Assembly: GCF_013186535.1 (NCBI RefSeq) | Contig: NZ_JABMCZ010000002.1 | Location: 1,736,001 to 1,800,000, forward strand | DNA length: 64,000 nt | Source: Nocardia terpenica | GTDB taxonomy: Bacteria; Actinomycetota; Actinomycetes; Mycobacteriales; Mycobacteriaceae | Direction: 5' to 3' | Shown: piece by piece, positions 23,980-31,842 of the stretch | Position numbering within the stretch: position 1 is the first letter of the stretch | How the letters are laid out: every line of letters begins with the position of its first letter | Position numbers and translations under genes: made by a program | The notes under the pieces: generated by a model | The model's input: the letters and a program-made list of their open reading frames with translations, nothing else | Databases searched by the model: none | What the model was told of the DNA's origin: nothing

Positions 23980-24828
23980 TCAGATCGCGCCCGTCAGCAG
24001 CGTCCGGCCGTCCGGGGATTTGATCTCCAGGCTGCGGATCCGATCGGGCGTTGTATTCGTGGTGCTGCTCAGCGTGAGCGCGCCGCCGGGGGCGACAGGC
24101 CAGCCGATGAGCCGGGTCGGCACCCCGTCGGTATCGGTCATCCAGAGTTCGTACTCGGATTGGTAGCCCTGGTCGCCGCCCACGTAGCGGCACGACATCT
24201 CAATGGTGGCCTTGCCGTCGACATCCAGCACCTTGACGCTCGCCGCCACCGGGGTCGCCGTCACCGGCGTCATCTCCCGCTCGGCCACCACCTGTTCCGC
24301 CACCGTCGGGGCGCGATGTTCGGTGACCGCGATGGTCGCTGGCACCGCGATCAGTACCGCGGCGGCCGCGGCGGCGACCACGGGCCAGGGGCCCCGGCCA
24401 AAAGCACGCCGGGGACTCGAGGTGGCAGGCCGGGGACTGGAGGTGGTGGGCCGGGGGCTTGAGGTGGTGGGCCGGGGACCGGAGATGGTGGGCCGGGGAC
24501 TGGAGGTGGCGGGCCGGGGGCTCGAGGTGGTGGGCGGTGCAAGTAGGTCGGCCGGTGGTTCGAGGGGCGGAATCGGTGCTGCCGCAGCGAAATCCGGGGG
24601 GTCGGTCGGGTCGGTCAGGGCCAGTGCCACGTCGGTGTCGACCCGGCCGAGCAGGCCGGGCAGCACCGCGAGGTCCGCCACCGCCGCCCGGCATGTCGAG
24701 CACGTCTGTAGATGGGCCTCGTATTCGAGGCGTTCGGCGCGGTCGAGGGCGCCGAGTACGTACGGCGCGTCCCAGGTCGCGTAGTCGTCACCCCGCTCGG
24801 GCCGCGCTGCCTTCGCGGATTCCGTCAC
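23980..24828 (-). CDS. rslA: zinc anti-sigma factor RslA-like, with repeat-encoded linker
   Basis: A 282-residue membrane anti-sigma factor for the adjacent SigL-like sigma. The cytosolic N-terminal domain has the zinc motif His39-x3-Cys43-x2-Cys46 (HLQTCSTC). One membrane segment (VVAAAAAAVLIAVPATIAV) leads to an extracytoplasmic C-terminal domain of about 110 residues. Between zinc domain and membrane lies a linker with six SSPRP-type heptad repeats encoded by a copy of the hairpin-repeat family (24391-24540). M. tuberculosis RslA is about 250 residues as I recall, so the linker probably accounts for the extra length. The GTG overlaps the sigma gene's TGA, so the two are coupled. Confidence 0.88.
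   Translation of the reverse strand: MTESAKAARPERGDDYATWDAPYVLGALDRAERLEYEAHLQTCSTCRAAVADLAVLPGLLGRVDTDVALALTDPTDPPDFAAAAPIPPLEPPADLLAPPTTSSPRPATSSPRPTISGPRPTTSSPRPTTSSPRPATSSPRRAFGRGPWPVVAAAAAAVLIAVPATIAVTEHRAPTVAEQVVAEREMTPVTATPVAASVKVLDVDGKATIEMSCRYVGGDQGYQSEYELWMTDTDGVPTRLIGWPVAPGGALTLSSTTNTTPDRIRSLEIKSPDGRTLLTGAI
24391..24540. repeat. hairpin-repeat copy inside the anti-sigma gene (copy 4)
   Basis: The hairpin element (24391-24416, with the loop in the CAAAAGCAC orientation) is followed by about six 21-bp units with core GGCCGGGGACTGGAGGTGG. Because 21 is divisible by three, the array stays in frame in rslA and encodes heptads of the type TSSPRPA; the hairpin itself reads SPRRAFGRG. It is the only copy in this window that lies within a coding region. 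Confidence 0.85.
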
Positions 24829-25361
24829 TTCGTCACCCCCATTTCCTGCAGTGCCGAGCGCAGTGCCCGCATGCCGTAGTGCATGCGCGACTTCACGGTG
24901 CCCTCGGGAATGGCCAATTCGGTCGCGATCTGTTGTGTGGACAGGCCACGGTAGTAGGCACGCACGATCACCTCCCGGTGGTCGGTGCTCAACCTGGCCA
25001 GTGCATCGGCGATCAGCCAACCATCCAACGCTCGCTCCGCCTCATCGGGGGTGACCTGCTCGGGTGGATTGTCCATCCGGAACTCGCGCCGATGCCGGGC
25101 GCTGCGATGCTCGTCCACGGCCATATTGCGAGCGACGGTGAACAGCCAGGCCCGCGCCGAGGCCGTGGATTGATCGAGCACATTCGGGCGCTGCCAGGCG
25201 CGGAGCAGGGTCTCCTGCACGATGTCCTCGGCGCGCCCGGAGTCGCCGACGAGGCTGTAGGTGTAGCGCCACAGCGGGGCGGCGTGCTGATCGTAGAGCG
25301 CGCGCAACTGGTCGGGCTGGGTATCGGCCCCATCGCTGGGTGTGCGCGGTACTCGTGCCAT
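24825..25361 (-). CDS. sigL: ECF RNA polymerase sigma factor, SigL-like
   Basis: A 178-residue group IV sigma factor. Region 2 (LRALYDQHAAPLWRYTYSLVGD through AEDIVQETLLRAWQ, then ARAWLFTVARNMAVDEHRSAR) and region 4 (LSTDHREVIVRAYYRGLSTQQIATELAIPEGTVKSRMHYGMRALR) are complete. Sequence and order, with the zinc anti-sigma gene directly downstream and overlapping, match M. tuberculosis SigL-RslA. It would direct transcription of cell-envelope or secreted-protein genes when RslA lets go. I do not see a convincing copy of the SigL promoter consensus upstream, so autoregulation is not shown. Confidence 0.9.
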   Translation of the reverse strand: MARVPRTPSDGADTQPDQLRALYDQHAAPLWRYTYSLVGDSGRAEDIVQETLLRAWQRPNVLDQSTASARAWLFTVARNMAVDEHRSARHRREFRMDNPPEQVTPDEAERALDGWLIADALARLSTDHREVIVRAYYRGLSTQQIATELAIPEGTVKSRMHYGMRALRSALQEMGVTK

Positions 25362-25427
25362 GGGGTCAGGTAGTCAGCGCCCGCGGCGGGGGCGGGCGGA
25401 ATGTGGCCACACTAGGTGTATACGAAT

Positions 25428-26045
25428 TCAATTGCGTTCGAGTTCGATCGGATGGGTGGCCAGTAGCGAGAGCGGCAGCGGCTGGCGGCGCAGCACGTGC
25501 GCCCACAGATCGGTGCGCCCGGCGATCGGGTCCGAGGGCAGCGCCGAGAGCACGATCCAGTCGCCGCGCTCCAACTCGCCCTCCAACTGCCCGAACGTCC
25601 AGCCCGCGTATCCGGCGAAGATGCGGATGCCCTCCACGAGCGGCGCGATCACCTCCGGATCGGAATCCAGGTCCAGCAGCGCCACCCGGCCGTCCACCCG
25701 GCGCAGCCCGGTGACCCGGTCGATCGGGGTGCCGACGCGCACGGTGGCCAGGCACAGGGCCGCATCCCGTTTCACCGGGCCGCCGATGTAGAGCGCGCGC
25801 GGCGGGGCGGCCAGCTCGGCCCAGCGCGACAGCACGTCGTGCACGGCGGTCTCGCTGGGGCGATTGAGTACCACGCCCAGGCTGCCCGCGTCGTTGTGTT
25901 CCACGATGTACACCACGGTGCGCCGGAACGACGGCTCGACCAGGTCGGTTGCCGAGACCAGCAGCGTACCGGGACGCACCACCTGATCCTCGTGCCGGAA
26001 TTCGCGTCGTCTGGAGCGGTCGCCGTGTTCCTCTGCGCGTGCCAC
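25428..26045 (-). CDS. UPF0301 (YqgE/AlgH) family protein
   Basis: A 205-residue protein matching M. tuberculosis Rv0038, as I recall it: GTLLVSATDLVEPSFRRTVVYIVEHND, SLGVVLNRPSE, YIGGPVKRDAALCLA, RIFAGYAGWTFGQLEGEL, ending QPLPLSLLATHPIELERN. The fold is known from structural genomics but the biochemical role is not; in Pseudomonas AlgH affects alginate and other virulence traits. The GTG at 26045 is the only reasonable start before the conserved region, and its ribosome site is weak. It is convergent with nothing and separated by 120 bp from the GNAT gene on the same strand. Confidence 0.88.
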   Translation of the reverse strand: MARAEEHGDRSRRREFRHEDQVVRPGTLLVSATDLVEPSFRRTVVYIVEHNDAGSLGVVLNRPSETAVHDVLSRWAELAAPPRALYIGGPVKRDAALCLATVRVGTPIDRVTGLRRVDGRVALLDLDSDPEVIAPLVEGIRIFAGYAGWTFGQLEGELERGDWIVLSALPSDPIAGRTDLWAHVLRRQPLPLSLLATHPIELERN

Positions 26046-26166
26046 CCAGCCATCATCGCACCGGAGCTCGAGCCGCGCTGTGTTTAGCGGGACCGGGACA
26101 TTCGGCGGGGCGACGCGATGGCCGGTGCGATCCGGTTTGTTCGGCGGGACCGATTCGCCCCGAAAG

Positions 26167-26478
26167 TTATTGCGGCAGCCCGAACCGTTCGCGCGCCCAA
26201 TACGGCACCAGCGTCTGATATTCGGGATGGATTTCCACGAAGTGCCGCACCATCGGGCACAGCGGCAGAATTCCGTAACCCTCCTGCCGGGTGGCCTCCA
26301 GCGCCTCGCGCACCAGGGTGTTGGCATAGCCGCGGCCCTGGTAGCGGGGGTCGATCTCGGTGTGGACGAAGGCGCGCTCACCGGCCGTGTCCTGATATTC
26401 GGCGACGCCCACGAGGGTCTCGCCGATCCGGAGTTCGAAACGGTCGAGACGGGTGTTGTCGTGGACGGCCGATGCCAT
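26167..26478 (-). CDS. small GNAT-fold N-acetyltransferase (YjdJ type)
   Basis: A 103-residue minimal GNAT protein. The acetyl-CoA loop is YQGRGYANTLVREAL, preceded by HTEIDPR and followed by ILPLCPMVRHFVEIHPEY, which are the signatures of the short YjdJ/YidJ subgroup. Such proteins bind acetyl-CoA; some may use the conserved cysteine or histidine. Its substrate is unknown. The ATG at 26478 removes a long GC-rich antisense-like extension. It is divergent from the secreted hydrolase gene with about 107 bp between them. Confidence 0.8.
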   Translation of the reverse strand: MASAVHDNTRLDRFELRIGETLVGVAEYQDTAGERAFVHTEIDPRYQGRGYANTLVREALEATRQEGYGILPLCPMVRHFVEIHPEYQTLVPYWARERFGLPQ

Positions 26479-26585
26479 ATTCCGAGCGTATGTCCTTCGC
26501 GCCCACCGCGGGTGCGGAAAGCGACTGGCCGGGGCGACTGGGGCGACCATCGATTTGCCCGGTTCGACGGTAGCGTTCCGGGCTG

Positions 26586-28136
26586 ATGACTCGACGCAGG
26601 AGGATTTGTCCGGCGGCGTCGGCGTTCGTCGTCTGCCTGGCGGCACAGTTGGTCGGCGGGATCGCCTCGGCGCAGTCCGAGCCCGCATTCGGGCCCTGTC
26701 CGGACGGCGCGGTGACGCCCGGCCGCGGTGCGCAGTGCGCGGTGATCTCGGTGCCGCGCGATTACACGCTGCCCCTCGGGCCGCGAATCGAGCTGACCGT
26801 CAGCCGGATTCGCGCCACCGGCGAGCGGTGGGGCACCCTGTTCGCCAACCCGGGCGGGCCCGGCGCCGACGCCCTCGACTTCTGGGCGCGGCGGGTGCCG
26901 GTCCACCCCGCCGAACTGGCCGAGCACTACGACCGGATCGCGGTGCAGCCGCGCGGACTGCGCTGGGCCACCCCGCTGAACTGCGGCACCGCGGACACCA
27001 CCGACCGGGCGGCGATCCAAAAGGATTGCGAGCAGGCCCAACCCGACTACCTCCAGACCATCACCACCGAGAACACCGCCCGCGACCTCGATGTGGTGCG
27101 GTGCGCGCTCGGGCTGGACCGCATCGACTTCTACGGCGTCTCCTACGGCACCTACCTGGGCGCGGTGTATGCCTCGCTGTTCCCGGACCGGGTGAACCGG
27201 ATGGTGCTGGATTCCAGCGTGCATCCGGACTGGATCTGGAGCGAGCAGTTCGCCCAGCAGCAGCTGGCCGGGAAACGTCGGCTCGACGATCTGTTCGCCT
27301 GGCTCGCCGCGCACGACGCCGAGTACCACCTGGGCCCGACGCCGCTCGAGGTGTACGGGACCTGGGTGCGGCTGGTGGTGGCCCAGGGCGGCGGCTGGCT
27401 GGCCAATCTCACCCCGCCGCCCGCCTCCACCGCCGATCTGCCCCCGGACCTGCCCGAGCCGATCGCGGATCTGGTTCGCGACGGCTACAACGCCTCCCGC
27501 CATCAGATCGGGCAGTTGCAGAACCTGCTGCGCCTGCTGACGTCCTTCGGCGCGTCGATGCAGGTGCCGATGCTGTCGGCCACCACCGTCGCCAGCTACA
27601 CCCGCACGTTCTGGCCGCTGTTCGGCCGCGCCATGGCCGATGCCGCCGCCGATCCGCGCGACACCCGGTTGCTGAAGGCGCTCGAGGACATGGCCGCCAT
27701 CGACCGCACCGGGCACCTGGTGTTCACCGCGATCATCTGCAACGAGAACGCGATACCCGGGCACGTCGACAAGCTCGCCGCGGCGGCGGCCACCATCGCC
27801 TCCGGCGGCAATGTGCTCGACGCCCGCGCGGAACTCATCCGATCCGGATTGGTCTGTGCCGATTGGTCTCCCGTGGCCAAGCCGGTCCCGATCGCCGACC
27901 ACGGCCTGCGCACCCGTCCCCTGGTGCTCCAGAGCCGCCACGATGCCCTCACCGAATACGACGGCGGCCCCGCCATGGCCGCCGCCCTGCACGGCTCCCT
28001 CATCACCGTCGAAGGCGGCGACCACGGCACCTTCGGCCGCGGCAACAAACCCCTCGACCAAGCCGTCCTCACCTACCTCCACACCGCCACCGTCACCACC
28101 ACCCGAGTCGACCAAGCCCCCCTCACTCCCCCTTGA
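26586..28136 (+). CDS. secreted alpha/beta hydrolase (tripeptidyl aminopeptidase-like)
   Basis: A 516-residue protein with a signal peptide (basic start, hydrophobic stretch, cleavage near ASAQ). The nucleophile elbow is GVSYGT, with NPGGPGADAL (oxyanion region) earlier, the acid Asp near LQSRHDALTEY and the histidine in EGGDHGTF. The layout, with a large helical cap between about 215 and 420, matches actinobacterial SlpD/TAP-type peptidases. It would trim peptides or esters outside the cell. Its TGA stop is contributed by the first unit of the following hairpin-repeat array, and its last 80 codons are unusually C-rich. Confidence 0.82.
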   Translation: MTRRRRICPAASAFVVCLAAQLVGGIASAQSEPAFGPCPDGAVTPGRGAQCAVISVPRDYTLPLGPRIELTVSRIRATGERWGTLFANPGGPGADALDFWARRVPVHPAELAEHYDRIAVQPRGLRWATPLNCGTADTTDRAAIQKDCEQAQPDYLQTITTENTARDLDVVRCALGLDRIDFYGVSYGTYLGAVYASLFPDRVNRMVLDSSVHPDWIWSEQFAQQQLAGKRRLDDLFAWLAAHDAEYHLGPTPLEVYGTWVRLVVAQGGGWLANLTPPPASTADLPPDLPEPIADLVRDGYNASRHQIGQLQNLLRLLTSFGASMQVPMLSATTVASYTRTFWPLFGRAMADAAADPRDTRLLKALEDMAAIDRTGHLVFTAIICNENAIPGHVDKLAAAAATIASGGNVLDARAELIRSGLVCADWSPVAKPVPIADHGLRTRPLVLQSRHDALTEYDGGPAMAAALHGSLITVEGGDHGTFGRGNKPLDQAVLTYLHTATVTTTRVDQAPLTPP

Positions 28137-28207
28137 TCCCGGCGTGCCTTTCCCCTTGATCCCGGCGTGGCTTTCCCCTTGATCCCGGCGTGCTTTTGGC
28201 CGGGATC
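28132..28207. repeat. hairpin-repeat locus with 23-bp units (copy 5)
   Basis: Two 23-bp units with core CCTTGATCCCGGCGTG lead into the full hairpin at 28181-28207 (arms GATCCCGGC/GCCGGGATC, loop GTGCTTTTG). The first unit supplies the TGA stop of the upstream hydrolase. The hairpin ends 48 bp before the glycerate kinase start, so it could affect that gene's transcript. Confidence 0.85.
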
Positions 28208-28255
28208 CCGCAACCGAATCCAGGAACCAACCAGGTGGTAGCGGACAATGTGCGG

Positions 28256-29383
28256 ATGACGCACGGGAAGCCCGGGGCAGTGGTGCTGGCACCGGACAAG
28301 TTCAAAGGATCGCTGAGTGCGCCCGCGGTCGTCGAGGCACTGGCGGCGGGGATCGGCAGAGTCGTTCCGGGGCGGGAGATTCGCCGGGTGCCGGTGGCCG
28401 ACGGCGGGGACGGGACCGTCGACGCGTTTCTCGCGGCGGGGTGGGAGCGGGTGGCGGTGACGGCGGAGGGACCGACCGGGGTGCCGGGCGAAACCGCCTA
28501 CGCGGTGCGCGGGCGGACCGCGGTGATCGAGCTGGCGGCCGTGGTGGGATTGACGAAACTGCCGGGCGGGCAACCGGATCCGCTGCACTCGGGGACCTAC
28601 GGGCTGGGCCGGGTGATCGCGCACGCGCTCGATCGCGGGGCCCGGGAGATCGTGCTCGGCGTCGGGGGCAGCGCCTCCACCGACGGCGGGGCGGGCATGC
28701 TCGCGGCCCTCGGCCTGCGCATCCTCGATGCCGACGGCGCCGAGGTGCCCGCCGGTGGGGCGGCGCTGGCGCGGGCGGTGCGGGTGGAGCGCGCCGGACT
28801 GCACCCCGCCCTCGCCGAGACCTCGTTCGTGCTGGCCACCGATGTCGACAATCCGCTGCTCGGAAACGACGGCGCCGCCATGGTTTTCGGTCCGCAGAAG
28901 GGCGCGGACCCGCAGCAGTGCGCGCTGCTCGAGGCGGCGCTGACGAATTTCGCGAAGCTCGTGGACCCGGCCGCCGCCGAGCGCCCCGGCGCGGGCGCGG
29001 CGGGCGGTACCGGTTTCGGCGCGCTGGCGGTGCTCGGCGCGGTGGAGCGCCCGGGAATCCGGGTCGTGCTGGAGCTGATCGGTTTCCCCGACCTGGTGCG
29101 CGACGCGGCCCTGGTGGTCACCGGCGAGGGCTCGCTCGACGAGCAGACCCTGCGCGGCAAGGCGCCGATCGGCGTGGCCGCGGCCGCCCGCGCCGCCGGT
29201 GCCCCCGTCGTTGCCGTCGCCGGTCGCTGCCTGCTGGACGAAAAGCGGGTGCGCGCAGCGGGTTTCGAGGCGGCCTACACCCTGTCCGACCTGGAGCCCG
29301 ACCCCGCCCGCTCGATCGCACGTGCCGCCGAACTATTGGAGCAGATCGGAGCGCGTATCGCCGGGGAACGCCTGCGCGATTGA
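28256..29383 (+). CDS. glycerate kinase (GlxK/GarK type I)
   Basis: A 375-residue kinase that phosphorylates glycerate, giving 2-phosphoglycerate in most members of this family. Visible motifs: LAPDKFKGSLSAPAVVEAL at the N-terminus, VADGGDGTVDAFL, GVGGSASTDGGAGMLAALG near 140 and TGEGSLDEQTLRGKAP near 285. The ATG at 28256 is taken because family homology begins directly after it; a GTG six bases upstream is possible. It might recycle glycerate released by the glucosylglycerate hydrolase-like enzyme at 9 kb, which is inference. Confidence 0.9.
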   Translation: MTHGKPGAVVLAPDKFKGSLSAPAVVEALAAGIGRVVPGREIRRVPVADGGDGTVDAFLAAGWERVAVTAEGPTGVPGETAYAVRGRTAVIELAAVVGLTKLPGGQPDPLHSGTYGLGRVIAHALDRGAREIVLGVGGSASTDGGAGMLAALGLRILDADGAEVPAGGAALARAVRVERAGLHPALAETSFVLATDVDNPLLGNDGAAMVFGPQKGADPQQCALLEAALTNFAKLVDPAAAERPGAGAAGGTGFGALAVLGAVERPGIRVVLELIGFPDLVRDAALVVTGEGSLDEQTLRGKAPIGVAAAARAAGAPVVAVAGRCLLDEKRVRAAGFEAAYTLSDLEPDPARSIARAAELLEQIGARIAGERLRD

Positions 29384-29386
29384 TAT

Positions 29387-29740
29387 CTACGCCGGGCTGA
29401 ACACCTTCCCCTGCAAGCGATCCCGATGCTTATCGCCCCAGGTCTCGAGCGGGCCCAGGGCCGTCCTCAGTTCCTCGCCCAAGTCGGTGAGCGAATACTC
29501 CACGCGCGGCGGCACTTCGGGATAGATCTCGCGCCGCACCACCCCGGCGGCCTCCAGATTGCGCAAATTCTCCGCGAGCACCTTCTCGCTCACGCCCTCC
29601 AGCATCCGGTGGATCTCCCCGAAGCGGCGGGGGCCCTCGCCGAGCACCCACATCAGATGCATCCGCCACTTGCCGCCGACCACATCGATGGCCAGGGACA
29701 TGCCGCACACCTCGTGAGCCGCGTCACCATCCGTCGTCAT
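29387..29740 (-). CDS. HxlR-family transcriptional regulator
   Basis: A 117-residue winged-helix protein with the classical HxlR layout: Cys12 in EVCGMSLAIDVVGGKWRMHLM, RRFGEIHRMLEGVSEKVLAENLRNLEAAGVV (recognition helix region) and the wing EIYPEVPPRVEYSLTDLGEEL. It is convergent with the glycerate kinase gene, with stops four bases apart, and divergent from the imine-reductase-like gene, the obvious target. The nearby palindrome ACCTCGAGGT may be its site. Confidence 0.88.
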   Translation of the reverse strand: MTTDGDAAHEVCGMSLAIDVVGGKWRMHLMWVLGEGPRRFGEIHRMLEGVSEKVLAENLRNLEAAGVVRREIYPEVPPRVEYSLTDLGEELRTALGPLETWGDKHRDRLQGKVFSPA

Positions 29741-29764
29741 CGCAACCTCCTGACCGTATTTCGA

Positions 29765-29774
29765 ACCTCGAGGT
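29765..29774. promoter_or_regulatory. palindrome ACCTCGAGGT between HxlR and reductase genes
   Basis: A perfect 10-bp palindrome, 24 bp upstream of the HxlR ATG and 105 bp before the divergent reductase gene. It is short enough to occur by chance, but its position suits an operator. Confidence 0.35.
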
Positions 29775-29879
29775 AAGCAACCCGATGTCGAAGTGCGTTA
29801 TTGCCGGTCGCGGCGTTCGGCCCGAAGATCGAGGCACGGCGCCGATCCACCGAACACCGCAGAACCGAAGGGACACACC

Positions 29880-30755
29880 ATGTCAGAGCAGCGATCCGTC
29901 ACCGTCGTCGGCCTGGGTCCGATGGGCCGGGCGATGGTGCGGGCGTTTCTGGCCGCGGGCGTCGAGGTCACCGTATGGAACCGCAGCGCCGCCAAGGCCG
30001 ACGCCATGGTCGAGCTGGGTGCGAAGCGGGCGGCCACGGTCGCCGAGGCGCTGGACGCCAACGAGGTGACCGTGCTCAGCCTCACCCACTACGCCGCCAT
30101 GTACGACGTGCTCGGCCCGGCCGTCGATCGATTGCCGGGCAAGGTGATCGCGAATCTGTCCTCGGACTCGCCGGAGAACGCGCGCCGGGGCGCGGCCTGG
30201 GTGCGCTCGCACGGCGCGCAATTCCTTTCCGGCGGCTTCATGTCCGCGGGCGACAATATCGTCCACCCGGCCTCATACCTGTTCTACAGCGGTCCGCGCG
30301 AGGTGTTCGACGCGCACGCGGAACTGCTGCGCCCGCTCAGCCCGCAGGAGTACCTGGGCGCCGACGACGGCCTGGCGCAGGTCTTCTACCAGGCGCTGCT
30401 GACCATCTTCCACCCGTGGACGCTGGGCCTGAACCAGGCGCTGGCGGTGATCGAGAAGTCCGGGCACGATATCGACGACTTCGTGCCGTACGCGCTGCGC
30501 TCCACCGAGGCGTTCCCGTTCTTCATCACCCAGTACGCGGCCGCGGCGAAGGCGGGCGGCTGGGGCGACGCGGCCAGCTACACGATGATGGACGCCGGTG
30601 CGCAGCACATCATCGACGCCAGCGAGGAGGTCGGCGTCGACGCGACGATATCGCATGCGTCACAAGAACTCTGGCGCAAGGGCGTGCGCGCCAACGAGAC
30701 CTCGGAGCAGCCGGTAACGCTGTACCAACTGCTCCGGGACGCGGAAAAGCGGTAG
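29880..30755 (+). CDS. NADPH-dependent imine reductase/beta-hydroxyacid dehydrogenase-like oxidoreductase
   Basis: A 291-residue protein. The N-terminal Rossmann fold has VVGLGPMGRAM, and WNRSAAKAD after the second strand, which favours NADPH. The long helical C-terminal domain (GGFMSAGDNIVHPASYLFYSGP, then FYQALLTIFHPWTLGLNQAL) follows the imine reductase/reductive aminase pattern rather than the classic 6-phosphogluconate dehydrogenase one. The lysine usual in hydroxyacid dehydrogenases is not apparent. It is divergent from the HxlR regulator. The natural imine or carbonyl substrate is unknown. Confidence 0.82.
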   Translation: MSEQRSVTVVGLGPMGRAMVRAFLAAGVEVTVWNRSAAKADAMVELGAKRAATVAEALDANEVTVLSLTHYAAMYDVLGPAVDRLPGKVIANLSSDSPENARRGAAWVRSHGAQFLSGGFMSAGDNIVHPASYLFYSGPREVFDAHAELLRPLSPQEYLGADDGLAQVFYQALLTIFHPWTLGLNQALAVIEKSGHDIDDFVPYALRSTEAFPFFITQYAAAAKAGGWGDAASYTMMDAGAQHIIDASEEVGVDATISHASQELWRKGVRANETSEQPVTLYQLLRDAEKR

Positions 30756-30758
30756 TAC

Positions 30759-31001
30759 TCACGCGGATTCGGAATTCGATCCCAATCGAGGAAACGGCGT
30801 GATCGAGAAGATCACCTCCACCGGCACCTCGAAGAATTCCGAAATCCGCAGCGCCAGATGCAGGCTCGGGCTGTATTCGCCGCGCTCCAGATATCCGATG
30901 GTCTGATAGTGCACGCCCAGCGCGTCGGCCAGCTGCCGCCGCGAGATGCCGCGCTCGGCGCGCAGCATCGCGATGCGGTTGTAGATGACCTCAGACGGCA
31001 C
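30759..31001 (-). CDS. small XRE-family HTH regulator of the ABC exporter operon
   Basis: An 80-residue protein consisting mostly of a Cro/CI-type helix-turn-helix: YNRIAMLRAERGISRRQLADALGVHYQTIGYLERGEYSPSL, followed by LALRISEFFEVPVEVIF. This one-domain type often accompanies ABC-2 exporters. The GTG at 31001 lies inside the end of the permease gene (11-bp overlap), so it is the third gene of the ATPase-permease-regulator operon. It probably represses the operon promoter near 32.8 kb. Confidence 0.85.
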   Translation of the reverse strand: MPSEVIYNRIAMLRAERGISRRQLADALGVHYQTIGYLERGEYSPSLHLALRISEFFEVPVEVIFSITPFPRLGSNSESA

Positions 31002-31842
31002 GCTGCAACGCCTTCGCGCGGCGGGCCTCGACCCGCGACCCCGATTCGCGACGAGCCATGCGCCGCAGGACGATCGGCGCGATCGACAGCCCGAACGCGG
31101 CCCACACCCCCAGCACGCCGAGGGTCTCCCAGTGCCGCCAGGAACCGCCGAGCTCGACGACGACCGCATCGCCCGGCAGCAGCGCGGACCGCATGCCCAG
31201 GCCCAGCCAGTAGATCGGGAACACCTGCGCCACCCCCTGCACCCAGCCCGGCAGGGAGGTGATGGGGTAGAAGATGCCGGAGATCCCGACCATCCCCATG
31301 ATCGGCAGGGAGATGAAGGCCAGGGCGCGCGGGCTCTCGAAGACCGAGCCGACGATCGCGCCGAGGGGCAGGCTCGCCAGCATGCCGAGCACGAATACCC
31401 AGGCCAGCGTGAGCCACGCCCCGACGCTGGTCAGATGCACCCCGCCGAGCAGGGCGGCACCGGCGATCAGCATGATCACCATCTGGAGCAGGACCGTCCC
31501 GATGGAGGTGGTGATCTTGCCGATCAGATAGCCGACCATGCCGTTCGGAGTTGCCCTGGCCCGCAACAGCGTTCCGTCCTCGCGGTCGACGGCCAGGAAT
31601 TGCGCGATACCGAGCAGCCCCGTGGACACGACCGTCATGCCGAGCACACCCGGCAGTGCCAGCGACCCCAGACCGATGCCGGTCTGCTGGACGTGTCCGT
31701 CGCGCATGAAGTACAGAACCACCAGCAGGATGACCGACCACAGGTACTGAGTGAACAGGTCCGTTGCCGTGCTGTGCGTCTGTCGCAGCTCGATCCACCC
31801 GCGCTGCAGCCCCGAACGGGCCGCGGCCAGAACCGGATTCAT
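30991..31842 (-). CDS. ABC-2 type exporter permease
   Basis: A 283-residue membrane protein with six hydrophobic segments. ABC-2 features include LGMTVVSTGLLGIAQFLAVDREDGTLLRARATPNGMVGYL, where the charged loop couples to the ATPase, and FYPITSLPGWVQGVAQVFPIYWLGLGMR near the last segments. The ATG overlaps the ATPase stop (ATGA). Cargo is unknown; multidrug or lipid export is typical. Confidence 0.88.
   Translation of the reverse strand: MNPVLAAARSGLQRGWIELRQTHSTATDLFTQYLWSVILLVVLYFMRDGHVQQTGIGLGSLALPGVLGMTVVSTGLLGIAQFLAVDREDGTLLRARATPNGMVGYLIGKITTSIGTVLLQMVIMLIAGAALLGGVHLTSVGAWLTLAWVFVLGMLASLPLGAIVGSVFESPRALAFISLPIMGMVGISGIFYPITSLPGWVQGVAQVFPIYWLGLGMRSALLPGDAVVVELGGSWRHWETLGVLGVWAAFGLSIAPIVLRRMARRESGSRVEARRAKALQRAV

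Noticed and set aside
26046..28292. Extension of the UPF0301 gene's reading frame far upstream to 28292
   Set aside because: The extra 740 codons run antisense to the secreted hydrolase and overlap the GNAT gene; family similarity begins at the GTG at 26045.
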